This document shows positions 9,692 through 19,269 of a stretch of DNA of 64,000 nucleotides, piece by piece (position 1 is the first letter of the stretch; each line of letters starts with the position of its first letter). Origin of the DNA: Pelagerythrobacter sp041912895 (GTDB lineage: Bacteria; Pseudomonadota; Alphaproteobacteria; Sphingomonadales; Sphingomonadaceae). The stretch lies in the NCBI RefSeq assembly GCF_041912895.1, contig NZ_JAYSGI010000003.1:62001-126000 (forward strand), in the 5' to 3' direction. The notes under the pieces were generated by a model that saw only the letters and a program-made list of their open reading frames with translations, had not been told where the DNA came from and searched no databases. The translations under genes and the position numbers were made by a program.

Positions 9692-10137
9692 TGGCGGACG
9701 GCACGATCTGGCACGGCGGGGCGACGCTCGATCCCGCGGCGCTGACCCGCTTCGGCGACGGCGCGATGCCCGCGCATATCGGGATCGAGTTCGTCGAGGC
9801 CGGCCCCGATTTCCTGCGCGCGCGGATGCCGGTCGATCACCGCACGCACCAGCCGTTCGGGCGGCTCCACGGCGGGGCCTCGGTGGTGCTGGCGGAAACC
9901 GTCGGTTCGGTCGCGGCGGCGCACACGCTTGATCCCGAACGCTTCGCGGCGGTGGGCATGGAGATCAACGCCAACCACGTGCGCCCCGCGCGCGACGGCT
10001 GGGTCTATGGCACCGCGCGGGCCGAGAACATCGGCCGCACCACGCAGATATGGTCGATCCGCATCGAGGACGAGGCAGGGAAGCTCGTGTGCATCTCGCG
10101 CCTCACGGTCGCAGTGATCGAGGTCGCGCGGAAATAG
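9691..10137 (+). CDS. Hotdog-fold thioesterase (PaaI/YdiI type)
   Basis: 148 residues. The stretch HRTHQPFGRLHGGASVVLAE is the conserved HGG-x-x-x-x-x-E region of hotdog acyl-CoA thioesterases, followed by NANHVRPARDGWVYGTA, typical of the PaaI/MenI/EntH group. It is cytoplasmic and likely hydrolyses acyl- or aroyl-CoA. The start at 9691 overlaps the upstream stop by one base. A stem-loop with a T-run follows at 10230-10274. The substrate cannot be told from sequence. Confidence 0.88.
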   Translation: MADGTIWHGGATLDPAALTRFGDGAMPAHIGIEFVEAGPDFLRARMPVDHRTHQPFGRLHGGASVVLAETVGSVAAAHTLDPERFAAVGMEINANHVRPARDGWVYGTARAENIGRTTQIWSIRIEDEAGKLVCISRLTVAVIEVARK

Positions 10138-10229
10138 ACACGGCCCACGAGAAGACCCGCCGCTCGGCATTGCGAACGACGGGCCTTCCCGCGGGGGCGG
10201 GGTGGACCAGGGGGGACTGGGGTCGAAAC

Positions 10230-10274
10230 TCGATCAGGTCGAGGATCCGTCTCGACCTCGTCCTGATCGATTTT
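10230..10274. terminator. Probable terminator between converging genes
   Basis: An inverted repeat, TCGATCAGG near 10230 with CCTGATCGA at 10262-10270, contains an inner stem (TCGAG/CTCGA) and is followed by TTTT. It sits between the thioesterase stop and the stop of the minus-strand autotransporter gene. The stem is bulged, so strength is uncertain. Confidence 0.5.
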
Positions 10275-10278
10275 CACC

Positions 10279-12807
10279 TTAAAAGCCGAACGCCACCCCG
10301 ACCTGCGCGCCGACGCGGTCGTCGCCGGTGTTGCCCGCGACGCCGGCCGAGAGGTAGACCTGTTCGGACAGGCGGCCGGTCACCGTTCCGGCGAAGCCCT
10401 GCTCGCCGCCGTAGGTCGCGGCGTTGAGCGAGACCGAGAAGTTCGAGTCGGGCACCACCATCGCGCTGCCGAGCGCCATCGCGGCGGCGATCCCGCCTTC
10501 CATTCCTTCCAGCCGCAGGTCGAACTGGTCCATCCGGGTTTCCAGCGTCGAGACCCGGCCGCTCAGCGCGGTAAACTGCACGTCGGTCACCGCCGAGATC
10601 GGCGGCGCGGCGAGCGCGGCCAGCGCGGCGCCGTCGGCCGAAGCGGTGCGGCGCGCGGTCCCGCCGTCGAAGTTGCGCTCCTCGGGCGGCTCGGCCACCG
10701 CCTGCGTCTCGTCGCCCAGGGCGACTTCGGCCCGGCGCGCCGAGGTCGGTTCGCCCGGCGCGAAGCCCGCGGGCGCGTCGCTGCTGGTCTGCGTGATCGC
10801 CGGGGCAGCGGCCACTGCTGCGGGAGCCGCCGCGCTTGCGGCGGATCCTCCGGCCGCTTGGCCGACCGGCGTGGTGCTGTAGCCGAGGTTCCCTTGGCTA
10901 TCGACCGTGACGTAGAACAGCGAACCGGACTGCTGGGCGTTCGACATCGCGGTCGGCAGCCCGGGCATCGTATAGGTGTAGTTCGCCGTGCCCAGCATCA
11001 TCTGATTGGCGCGCGTGGCAGAGGCGAGATAGCCGAGCGCGACCGAGTTCTCGAACGCGGCATTCGCGAAGTAGCCCATCGCGAGGCTGTTCAGGCCACC
11101 TGCCGTGCTCGACGGGCCAAGCGCCGCCGAAAAGGCCGCGCTTGCACGCGCGTCGTTGCCGATCGCCAGCGATTGCGCGCCCAGGGCGGTCGCGCCTTCG
11201 AAGCCTTCGTCGCCGCCATCGCCGCCGATCGCGATCGCGCCGGTCTGGGTCGCGCGCGATGCGCCGCCGATCGCGACCGTGCGGCCTGCCGTGGCGGAAG
11301 AGCCGCGCCCGATCGCGGTCGAGGTGCCGCCGCTCGCGTTGGCGACCGTGCCGATCGCGGTGGCGTCGGCCGCGGTGGCGGTGGCGCCGTTGCCGATGGC
11401 GACCGTGTTGATCGCGCTGGCCACGCTGTTTGCGGAAAGCGCGCTCGAGCCGATCCCGGTCGCCCGGGCGGACTTGCCGATCGCATTCGCGCTGGCGGCG
11501 GTGGCGACGCTGTCGTTCCCCACCGCGACCGAGTTCACCCCGTCGGACTGCGACGCCGCGCCGAGCGCGACCGCGCCTTCGCCGGTCGCCGAAGCGAACG
11601 TACCGGTCGAATTGACGGCGAAGTAGCGGGTGGCGAAATCGAGCTGCTGCACGGTCACCGCGTCGGTCGCGGAAACGCCGTCGGCGAGGTTCACGATGCG
11701 CCGCTCGTTGCCGGCCGATCCGACCGACACAGTGTTCGCTTCGTTCGCGACCGAGCCTGCGCCGAGCGCCACCGAACCCACAGCGGCGGCCTGTGCGTCG
11801 CGGCCCAGCGCCAGCCCGTCGGTTACCGACGAGGCGCTGCGGCCGATGGCGACGCCCGATGCGCCGGCTGCGGTGTCGCGGCCGATGGCGATCGCGTCCA
11901 CCGCGTTGGCCGTCGCGCCCAGCGCGTCGCCGTCGTCGGCATCGCCGCCGATGGCGATCGCGCCCGCGCCGCCTGCCTGTCCATTGCTGCCGATTGCGAC
12001 CGCCTGTTCGCCGGCCGCGCCCGCGGCATTGCCCAGCGCCACCGCGTTGGTGCCGGTGGCGGTGGTCTGAGCGCCCAGCGCGGTCGAGCCAGTGCCGCCC
12101 GCTGCCGCATTGCGCCCGAGCGCGGTCGAATCGGTAGCGGTGGCGGTCGACGCCGCGCCGAGCGCGGTCGCGCCTTCGCCGGTTGCGCCGGCTTCGCGGC
12201 CGAGCGCGGTGGAATCGGTCATCGTGGCGTCGGCGGAATAGCCGACCGCGGTTCCCCCGCTGCCAACGGCGGCGCTGTCGGTGCCCAGCGCGGTCGAATT
12301 CGTCCCCGTCGCCGACGACGATTCGCCGTAGGCCGCGGCATTTTCGCCGCTGGCGTTGGAATTCGCGCCGGTGGCGGTCGAATCCTCCCCACTGGCCGTG
12401 GAGTTCGTGCCGGTCGCGGTCGAATCGAGGCCGCTCGCGGTCGAATTCGTGCCTGTCGCGGTGGAGTTGTCTCCACTGGCGGTGGAATTGGCACCGGTCG
12501 CGGTGGCATTGTCGCCGCTTGCCTCGGCGCTGCTGCCGACGGCGGTCGAATTGTCGCCGCTCGCGTCGGCGTCGGTGCCGATCGCGGTGGCGTTGTCGCC
12601 GGTCGCGCTCGCGTCGGGGCCGCAGGCCACGCTCAGGTCGGCGTCGTCGACCGTTGCGCCGCCGATCCCGTCGAGCAGCAGGCTCAGCAGGCCGTTGGTG
12701 TCGAGGTCGAGCAGGCAGGCCTGCGCCTTGGCCTCGGGTGCGGGGGCCATGCCCAGCGCGATGATCGCGGCTGCTGCGGTGGTGGTGAGAAGTGCTTGTT
12801 GCTTCAT
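10279..12807 (-). CDS. YadA-like trimeric autotransporter adhesin
   Basis: 842 residues. A signal peptide (MKQQALLTTTAAAAIIALG, cleavage near residue 28) is followed by a very long run of 7/14-residue YadA-head repeats (units such as ATGTNSTASG and AIGRDTAAGASG) covering roughly residues 60-620. The run is interrupted by one stalk/neck unit (NERRIVNLADGVSATDAV-TVQQL). A low-complexity Ala/Pro linker, a short coiled coil (LSGRVSTLETRMDQFDLRLE) and a C-terminal YadA anchor of about 70 residues ending in VGVAFGF complete the architecture. Three copies would form an outer-membrane barrel presenting a fibre for surface or cell attachment. A strong RBS (AGGAAGAGGAATGGG) precedes the ATG. Confidence 0.93.
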   Translation of the reverse strand: MKQQALLTTTAAAAIIALGMAPAPEAKAQACLLDLDTNGLLSLLLDGIGGATVDDADLSVACGPDASATGDNATAIGTDADASGDNSTAVGSSAEASGDNATATGANSTASGDNSTATGTNSTASGLDSTATGTNSTASGEDSTATGANSNASGENAAAYGESSSATGTNSTALGTDSAAVGSGGTAVGYSADATMTDSTALGREAGATGEGATALGAASTATATDSTALGRNAAAGGTGSTALGAQTTATGTNAVALGNAAGAAGEQAVAIGSNGQAGGAGAIAIGGDADDGDALGATANAVDAIAIGRDTAAGASGVAIGRSASSVTDGLALGRDAQAAAVGSVALGAGSVANEANTVSVGSAGNERRIVNLADGVSATDAVTVQQLDFATRYFAVNSTGTFASATGEGAVALGAASQSDGVNSVAVGNDSVATAASANAIGKSARATGIGSSALSANSVASAINTVAIGNGATATAADATAIGTVANASGGTSTAIGRGSSATAGRTVAIGGASRATQTGAIAIGGDGGDEGFEGATALGAQSLAIGNDARASAAFSAALGPSSTAGGLNSLAMGYFANAAFENSVALGYLASATRANQMMLGTANYTYTMPGLPTAMSNAQQSGSLFYVTVDSQGNLGYSTTPVGQAAGGSAASAAAPAAVAAAPAITQTSSDAPAGFAPGEPTSARRAEVALGDETQAVAEPPEERNFDGGTARRTASADGAALAALAAPPISAVTDVQFTALSGRVSTLETRMDQFDLRLEGMEGGIAAAMALGSAMVVPDSNFSVSLNAATYGGEQGFAGTVTGRLSEQVYLSAGVAGNTGDDRVGAQVGVAFGF

Positions 12808-13085
12808 CGTCCCATTCCTCTTCCTGGTGTTGGCAGAGATTAGTGAATGGACGAAGCTTCGCTCGATTAAGCGAACCGTGTGTTACGGAATTCCACTTAT
12901 TCGATGTTGATTATATTTTATTGACCAATGGAAGATTCATCTTTTGCAATTGCAGATATCTTTATTTCGACAATCCTTCGTGCGTCAACCGATGGTTGAT
13001 TTATAATTATCTATTGTTCGATCCGGTTTCTCTTCGCGCTTTTTGTCCGGGCATAGACAACTCCGCCTGATGGCCCTAGAAGCAA
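12808..13085. other. AT-rich intergenic leader between adhesin and thiC riboswitch
   Basis: No gene is supported here. The stretch from about 12850 to 13030 is markedly richer in A/T than the surrounding DNA. On the minus strand it contains a consensus -10 hexamer TATAAT at 12915-12910, about 100 nt upstream of the adhesin ATG, with only a weak -35 candidate. Such AT-rich DNA is a typical target for silencing proteins such as MucR/H-NS analogues in alphaproteobacteria (inference). The rest is unremarkable. Confidence 0.5.
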
Positions 13086-13182
13086 GCCATCCCCGGGGAG
13101 CCTGTCGCGCGAACGCAGGTTGAGAGCGGAATAGCCCGCGACCCGTCGAACCTGATCCCGGTAATACGGGCGGAGGGAGGGA
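13086..13182 (+). promoter_or_regulatory. TPP (thi-box) riboswitch
   Basis: The sequence carries conserved thi-box blocks in order: GGGGAGCC near 13095, TTGAGAGCGG near 13120, ACCCGTCGAACCTGAT at 13141-13156, and CCGGTAATACGGGCGGAGGGA. These match the TPP aptamer core (pyrimidine- and pyrophosphate-sensing helices). It lies about 60 nt upstream of thiC, as in many proteobacteria, where TPP binding represses expression. Confidence 0.93.
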
Positions 13183-13240
13183 AGCGGCTTTCGCTCGTGG
13201 AATCCGTGGCCTCGCTCCGATTGCTACGGAGAACGAGCGC

Positions 13241-15113
<1,873 letters not shown>

Positions 15114-15121
<8 letters not shown>

Positions 15122-15638
15122 TGCCGCGAAACTTCATGAGATTCTCGCTGCTAAAAATCGAGTGTTCTACCATTTTACAGACACTCGCAATCTACCATCA
15201 ATTCAACAGCATGGGCTGCTATCGATGCACCAATTGAGGGAGCGTAGGATTATCGTTGCTCCCGGAGGGAATGATTGGAGCCTAGATGCAGATAAGCGCA
15301 GTGGGATGGACAGGTTTGTACATCTTTGTTTTTTTGAAGATCATCCTATGGAGTACGTAGCCAAGAAAGAAGGCCGGATAGAAAGAACTCGTTTTCTTCG
15401 TATCGATCCTAGTGTCATCACGATGGACGGCGTTCTTATTTCAACTGAAGTATCGAACAAAGCTGGTGTGTTGCCTAGGCCTGCTGACGAAATGGTGAAC
15501 GAACTGGACCTCGAGGTTATTTACACTCGAACTGATTGGAAGGATCCGAAGGTGCAGGCTAGGTTGCGGGCTGCGCAAAAGTGCGAGTTGCTCGTGCCTG
15601 AGCATATCGCTGCTGACCGTATAAGAAACGCAGGCTAA
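15114..15638 (+). CDS. darT: DarT-type (DUF4433) DNA ADP-ribosyltransferase, probable toxin
   Basis: 174 residues. The N-terminal FYHFTDTRNLPSIQQHGLLS (residues 18-37) matches the DarT NAD-binding motif (HFT...NL-SIL-HGLLS). DRFVHLCFFEDHPMEY corresponds to the VPFYF-PM-Y block, and KCELLVPEHI near the C-terminus holds a candidate catalytic Glu158. DarT enzymes modify a DNA base with ADP-ribose from NAD and are toxic without a partner hydrolase. The start ATG at 15114 lies inside the thiC 3' end, with a GGAGGGAG SD about 10 nt upstream. The gene is visibly AT-richer than its neighbours (the 60 nt from 15121 hold 25 G/C), which suggests horizontal origin. The NADAR gene follows after 2 nt. Family call good; activity unproven. 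Confidence 0.82.
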
Positions 15639-15640
15639 CT

Positions 15641-16333
15641 TTGGCAAAAAGGCCCATCTTTGTTCCCATATTAGACGGTAAGCGTTTCGTTCTTGAGCGT
15701 TACGTCGAATTTCAATGGCATTCGGGCTTCGCGAAATCGCAGAAGCAAAAAAGCATTAGGTCGCTGCATGATATGGCTTTGCGTGACTACGGGGTCCAAA
15801 ACCCGTTAGAGGTTTCTTCAAAATCAGAAGATCCTCTCGGTGTGGCACTCTCCTCTTTCAACTTGACCTTCGAAACAACGAAAGGGCGAAGGTTAACAGT
15901 TGAGGCAGCCTTTCAAGGCAGCAAGGTGTTCGAGCGCGGAGGGCCATTTTCCGATATCTTTGCAATGAGGCCGATCGATGCAAAAAGGGATCCGCGGCTT
16001 AGAGAGAGCGGAAGGCTAACTGGTTTCCGGCTGTATAATCGAGAATGGGAGCTAGAACCCAAGACAGCCTTTTATGACTGGCTTTACATTAATGCGTTAA
16101 TCAAAAACCCCGAACTAGCGGAAGAGGTCACAGACCGTGATGGGTTCACTGATATAGAGTTTAATCCCGAAAAATCTATTAACTGTCAGGCAAGATCAGT
16201 CGCGCTTTTTTGTGCACTGTTTCACAATGACAAGTTGTCGTTCGCATTAGAAAGCCGTGCCAATTTTCTTTCCCTATATGCGGGTCGTGTCTCTGATCCG
16301 CACCAGCCGGAAGAAGTACGGTATTTGATTTAG
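15641..16333 (+). CDS. DarT-associated NADAR-domain protein, probable antitoxin
   Basis: 230 residues, starting at TTG 15641 (TTG GCA AAA AGG), two bases after the darT stop. The N-terminus RPIFVPILDGKRFVLERYVEF then WHSGFAKSQKQKSIRSLH, and the core LTVEAAFQGSKVF, correspond to the VE-x-x-(Y/F)Q-x-x-K motif of NADAR proteins. I recall NADAR ADP-ribosyl-guanosine hydrolases being described as antitoxins of DarT1-type toxins; the match here is by motif only. Likely role: removal of ADP-ribose from DNA, keeping the toxin harmless. It shares the AT-rich, rare-codon character of darT and ends 20 nt before a convergent gene. No DNA-binding domain is visible, so autoregulation is not evident. Confidence 0.75.
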   Translation: MAKRPIFVPILDGKRFVLERYVEFQWHSGFAKSQKQKSIRSLHDMALRDYGVQNPLEVSSKSEDPLGVALSSFNLTFETTKGRRLTVEAAFQGSKVFERGGPFSDIFAMRPIDAKRDPRLRESGRLTGFRLYNREWELEPKTAFYDWLYINALIKNPELAEEVTDRDGFTDIEFNPEKSINCQARSVALFCALFHNDKLSFALESRANFLSLYAGRVSDPHQPEEVRYLI

Positions 16334-16353
16334 AGGATTGCATCACGCACTAG

Positions 16354-16986
16354 CTAAACTGCTACGACCAACCTCTCCACCAGCGCCCTCAACTCACTCG
16401 GCGTCGTGTGTCCCGCGACCACCTCGTGGTACCCAATGCCCGCCTTGCGCAGGGCTTCCTTCTTCACCGCGTCGCGGGCGGCGGCGCAGTCGCCGGTGTG
16501 GTGGCCCGAGCCCTGGTATTCGAGCGCGTGGACCACGCGGCAGTTCTCGTCCATCAGCGCGAAGTCGACGCGCTTGGAATTGACCGCGAGGAAGGCGTCC
16601 TTGTCGGGGCTGGCGAGGAACTCTCCCAGCGAAACTTGCGCCATCACCTGCCACCCGGGATTGCGCGCGATCACCGCCTTGTCGAGCGCCGCGAACACCT
16701 TGGCTTCCGACTTGTTGAGCAGGCTGCGCGAGATGAACCTCGCCCGGCTCACCGCCTTGAGTTGATCGGCGGCAAAATCGGCAGAGCCCTTTCGGGCTAC
16801 CGCTGCGCTGCTTGAGCCCGACGCGCCGCGCTTCCCCTTCCAGTTCCGCCCGCGCCAGTAGGCCTTGCGCCTCTCGCGGTCGGCGGCGGCGACCATGCGC
16901 TCCACCACGATGCCGATCACCCCGCCGATCGCGAGCACGATCAGCAGCGCCAGCGGCCGGTCGAGCAGGAAGTTCACCGTCTCCAT
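16354..16986 (-). CDS. DUF2726 protein with N-terminal membrane anchor
   Basis: 210 residues. One N-terminal membrane segment (LALLIVLAIGGVIGIVV) is followed by a basic linker (RRKAYWRGRNWKGKRG) and a C-terminal DUF2726 domain. That domain has the restriction-endonuclease-like pattern VDFALMDE...ALEYQG...KKEALRKAGI, resembling the D-(E/Q)xK arrangement of Vsr/PD-(D/E)XK folds. The start at 16986 (METVNFLLDR) is chosen because it directly precedes the membrane segment. It converges on the DarT-NADAR pair but has normal high G+C composition, so it is not obviously part of that island. Function unknown. Confidence 0.75.
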   Translation of the reverse strand: METVNFLLDRPLALLIVLAIGGVIGIVVERMVAAADRERRKAYWRGRNWKGKRGASGSSSAAVARKGSADFAADQLKAVSRARFISRSLLNKSEAKVFAALDKAVIARNPGWQVMAQVSLGEFLASPDKDAFLAVNSKRVDFALMDENCRVVHALEYQGSGHHTGDCAAARDAVKKEALRKAGIGYHEVVAGHTTPSELRALVERLVVAV

Positions 16987-17085
16987 CGCGTTGCTCCGGT
17001 TATGCAGGTGCCATGCGCATTTTCGGCTTCTATCTTTTCGGACCAAGAATTTCGTTAATCGCACGCTAGCCACTGAGGTGGTCGG

Positions 17086-17228
17086 GTTTGTTCACACGAA
17101 GACACGAAGGCACGAAGATGGTTTGCCGGGATGCTTCGGTTTCGTGTGAACACCGGCGGTGTGGAGGAGGATGGCGCGCTGGTGCGCGCGTTTTCTTTGT
17201 GGCTTCGTGGCTTCGTGTGAGCCGAAAC
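17086..17228. repeat. Inverted-repeat element built from CACGAAG units
   Basis: The left arm carries tandem units (CACACGAAG, ACACGAAG, GCACGAAG) starting near 17091. The right arm is an inverted copy (GTGGCTTCGTGGCTTCGTG) ending near 17218, flanked by GTTTG/CGAAAC ends. A further inverted unit (CTTCGGTTTCGTGTGAAC) lies inside. The element has no coding potential that fits its surroundings and fills the 317-nt gap between the DUF2726 gene and the HTH gene. Its design parallels the element at 58796-58967. Confidence 0.7.
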
Positions 17229-17303
17229 ATCCCCGCCTCTCCACGCGCCCCGGCGGCAGAAACCGCTTTCCTACATGCCCCCACGCGTGCCTTACCCTGC
17301 GCG

Positions 17304-17912
17304 ATGAGCACGCCGACCCCTCCGCCCGCCAGGCCCCGCCGCTCCAACGCCGACTATCGCTGGACGCTGCCCAAGGTCACCGCCTTCCTCGAAGCGCTCG
17401 CGCTCAGCGGGCGGGTGGCGGAGGCGGCGCGGACCGTCGGGATGAGCCGGCAGGCAGCCTACAAGCTGCGCGCGCGGCTCGACGGGCCACGGTTCCGCGC
17501 CGCGTTCGAGAATGCGCGCAAGGCGGGCATCCACGCGCGTATGGCGGCGAGCCGGGGCCGGCCGCGCTCGCGCTGGGAGGGGCCGGGCATCGCCGCGCTC
17601 GATCACTTGCGCCAAGGCGACAGTGGCGCCGCGCAAGGTGACGGTTCGCCCACGCTAGGCGACACCTCCGCCCCGCAAGGCGACACGTCCACCCTGCAAG
17701 GTGACGCCACCGCGCACAAGGCGACGAAAGTTTCCCAGGACAGTGTAACAACCGGTCCATGTCTCTCCCGCATTGAGGCCCGGAACGCCGCCGCCCGGCG
17801 CGGATTGTCGGAGGGAGGAGAGCCCCGATGTTCGTCGCCGCCTACTGGTGGAAGGTCCACCCCGGCAAGGAAGCGCAGTTCCGCAAGGCCTGGCGGAGCG
17901 GGACCGAGCTGA
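17304..17912 (+). CDS. Small helix-turn-helix protein with heptad GD repeats
   Basis: 202 residues as an open frame. The N-terminal basic tail (PARPRRSNADYRW) leads into a helix-turn-helix: FLEALALSGRVAEAARTVGM, then SRQAAYKLRARLDG. This resembles solitary HTH proteins common in sphingomonads. Residues about 104-138 are five copies of a 7-residue unit (QGDSGAA, QGDGSPT, LGDTSAP, QGDTSTL, QGDATAH). The last 85 nt overlap, in another frame, the well supported gene at 17828, so the true C-terminus may be poorly constrained. A paralogue-like gene lies at 36349-36813. Target unknown. Confidence 0.65.
   Translation: MSTPTPPPARPRRSNADYRWTLPKVTAFLEALALSGRVAEAARTVGMSRQAAYKLRARLDGPRFRAAFENARKAGIHARMAASRGRPRSRWEGPGIAALDHLRQGDSGAAQGDGSPTLGDTSAPQGDTSTLQGDATAHKATKVSQDSVTTGPCLSRIEARNAAARRGLSEGGEPRCSSPPTGGRSTPARKRSSARPGGAGPS
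17613..17717 (+). repeat. 21-bp tandem repeat, five copies
   Basis: Five consecutive 21-nt units beginning CAAGGCGAC/CAAGGTGAC encode the heptad QGD-x4 inside the HTH gene. Units are imperfect at synonymous and linker positions, and a partial sixth (AAGGCGACG) follows. Confidence 0.85.
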
Positions 17913-18175
17913 TCGCCGAGCGCTACGGCTCGCTCGGCTCGCGCCTGCACTGGGAGGAACTGGACGAGGGCGAGGGCGGGAGCGATGGCGCGGGCGGCCG
18001 CTTCGTCGGCGTCGCCGAATGGCCCGATCGCGCGACCTGGCAAGCCGCGTTCGACGCGAAGATGGCCTACGACGACCCCGAAACCCGCGCCGCCTTCGTC
18101 GACGCCATCGCCGACACCGTCGACGAACCGCTGCTGCTGATGGAAGTGACCGACGACCTGCTGGCGCGCGAGTGA
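17828..18175 (+). CDS. Antibiotic biosynthesis monooxygenase (ABM)-like protein
   Basis: 115 residues. The N-terminus FVAAYWWKVHPGKEAQFRKAW is the first strand and helix of a dimeric alpha/beta-barrel ABM domain, and VGVAEWPDRATWQAAFD matches the second half. Such small proteins act as quinol monooxygenases, haem-binding proteins or stress proteins; the substrate is unknown. A strong RBS (GGAGGAGA) precedes the ATG at 17828, supporting this start although it lies inside the upstream HTH frame. Confidence 0.75.
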   Translation: MFVAAYWWKVHPGKEAQFRKAWRSGTELIAERYGSLGSRLHWEELDEGEGGSDGAGGRFVGVAEWPDRATWQAAFDAKMAYDDPETRAAFVDAIADTVDEPLLLMEVTDDLLARE

Positions 18176-18214
18176 TGACTTGCAAGCAAGTGCAGGAGAA
18201 CATAAGAAGAACGA

Positions 18215-18760
18215 ATGACACGATTCGCCGTTCTTCACCGCCTGTTCTTCGCGCTTATTCCGACAAAGCCGGCGGGGCGGCGGATGGAACTGATACGCAA
18301 CGGCTTGTCCTTGGCGACCAAGGTCGATCCCGAACGGTTGCATATGACACTCGGCATCAGCGAGGATTTCGTCGAGTTTCCCTCAAGCGCCGCGAATGCA
18401 ATGCTCGCGGTCGGCGATGCCGTCGCGGGCGAACCACAGAAGATCGCGCTCGATTGCCTGGCGGGCTCCGATGCCTCGGTCGCGCTCCGGCCTGCCCGAT
18501 CACCGCGCGGCTTGCGTCTCATGCAGAAGGGAATCGGCGATCGGCTATTCCGCCGCGGCCTCGCCCGAAGCGGATGGCAATTCAATCCGCACGTCACGCT
18601 CGGCTATCGCCAAGGGCTGCCGTTCAGGACGCGTGTAGAGCCGATCGAATGGAAGGCGTGCGATTTCGTGCTGGTGCACAGCGTTGTCGGCAAGACGATC
18701 CACCGCGAACTCGCGCGGTGGCCGCTCGTCCCGCGCCAATATTCCCTTCCGTTCGTTTAG
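18215..18760 (+). CDS. 2'-5' RNA ligase/cyclic phosphodiesterase family (2H superfamily)
   Basis: 181 residues. Both catalytic H-x-T motifs of the 2H phosphoesterase fold are present (His43 in HMTL, His126 in HVTLGY), and the N-terminal RLFFALIPTKPAGRRM matches ThpR-like proteins. Homologues hydrolyse RNA 2',3'-cyclic phosphates and can ligate tRNA halves in vitro. The RBS candidate is the purine run GAACATAAGAAGAACGA just upstream. It lies 39 nt after the ABM gene. The family is clear, the in vivo role is not. Confidence 0.85.
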   Translation: MTRFAVLHRLFFALIPTKPAGRRMELIRNGLSLATKVDPERLHMTLGISEDFVEFPSSAANAMLAVGDAVAGEPQKIALDCLAGSDASVALRPARSPRGLRLMQKGIGDRLFRRGLARSGWQFNPHVTLGYRQGLPFRTRVEPIEWKACDFVLVHSVVGKTIHRELARWPLVPRQYSLPFV

Positions 18761-18800
18761 GCAGGGTGGGAAGGACGTATTGCGAAGACCGGAGACTGCG

Positions 18801-19229
18801 ATGACGAGGTTGTTTGCTGCAAACCTAGCGTTCGCCATGGCTCTGGCGGCTTGCGCACCAGCCCCAGAGCATCCTGGCGGCACGATGGAAGGCTCATCTG
18901 CCCATACGCAGCCGGAAGGGCGTAGCTGTTTCTCGCCGCGCCTCGTCAGCGGTTTCCGCGAGGCGCCCGAAAGCGCGAGCGGGGCCGAGCAGGTCTATAT
19001 CGATGTGGGCCGCGACACCTATCTGTTCGAGACGTTCGGGGGCTGCCCGGATCTCGACTTCTCCTACCGCATCGGGCTCGACCAGCGGATTCCGGGCCAG
19101 ATCTGCGACGGGCTCGACGTCGACCTGATCGTGCCCGACGCGGCGCTCGGGCCGCGCAGTTGCCCGGTGCGCATGGTCAGGAAGTTGGGCGCGGACGAGG
19201 AAGGTTCGCGCTGGGGTGGCCGTGACTGA
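18801..19229 (+). CDS. DUF6491-type lipoprotein
   Basis: 142 residues. MTRLFAANLAFAMALAAC is a lipoprotein signal with lipidation expected at Cys18. The mature domain contains RSCFSPRLVSGFR and VYIDVGRDTYLFETFGGC, the typical DUF6491 signature of sphingomonads. Conserved cysteines (SCF, GGC, QIC, SCP) suggest disulfides. Function unknown; periplasmic. It ends just before a hairpin that also serves the convergent lipoprotein gene. Confidence 0.8.
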   Translation: MTRLFAANLAFAMALAACAPAPEHPGGTMEGSSAHTQPEGRSCFSPRLVSGFREAPESASGAEQVYIDVGRDTYLFETFGGCPDLDFSYRIGLDQRIPGQICDGLDVDLIVPDAALGPRSCPVRMVRKLGADEEGSRWGGRD

Positions 19230-19231
19230 GA

Positions 19232-19263
19232 AGCGCGCGGCGGGATTGCGACCGCCGCGCGCT
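19232..19263. terminator. Strong hairpin between converging lipoprotein genes
   Basis: A perfect 12-bp stem, AGCGCGCGGCGG with CCGCCGCGCGCT, with an 8-nt loop. There is no T-run on the plus side, so termination efficiency is uncertain. The position between two stop codons (19229 and 19270) supports a bidirectional terminator role. Confidence 0.6.
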
Positions 19264-19269
19264 CTCGGC

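Noticed and set aside
10279..12807. CRISPR-like periodicity in the adhesin gene
   Set aside because: The repeats are translated head units with drifting sequence, no constant spacers and no cas genes.
10858..12843. A 661-codon open frame on the plus strand opposite the adhesin
   Set aside because: It is rich in Arg/Gly/Ala from GC-rich complementary repeats and has no recognisable domain. The minus-strand frame has signal, repeats and anchor.
17613..17717. Short tandem repeat as a CRISPR or att site
   Set aside because: The 21-bp units are contiguous, in frame and inside a coding region.
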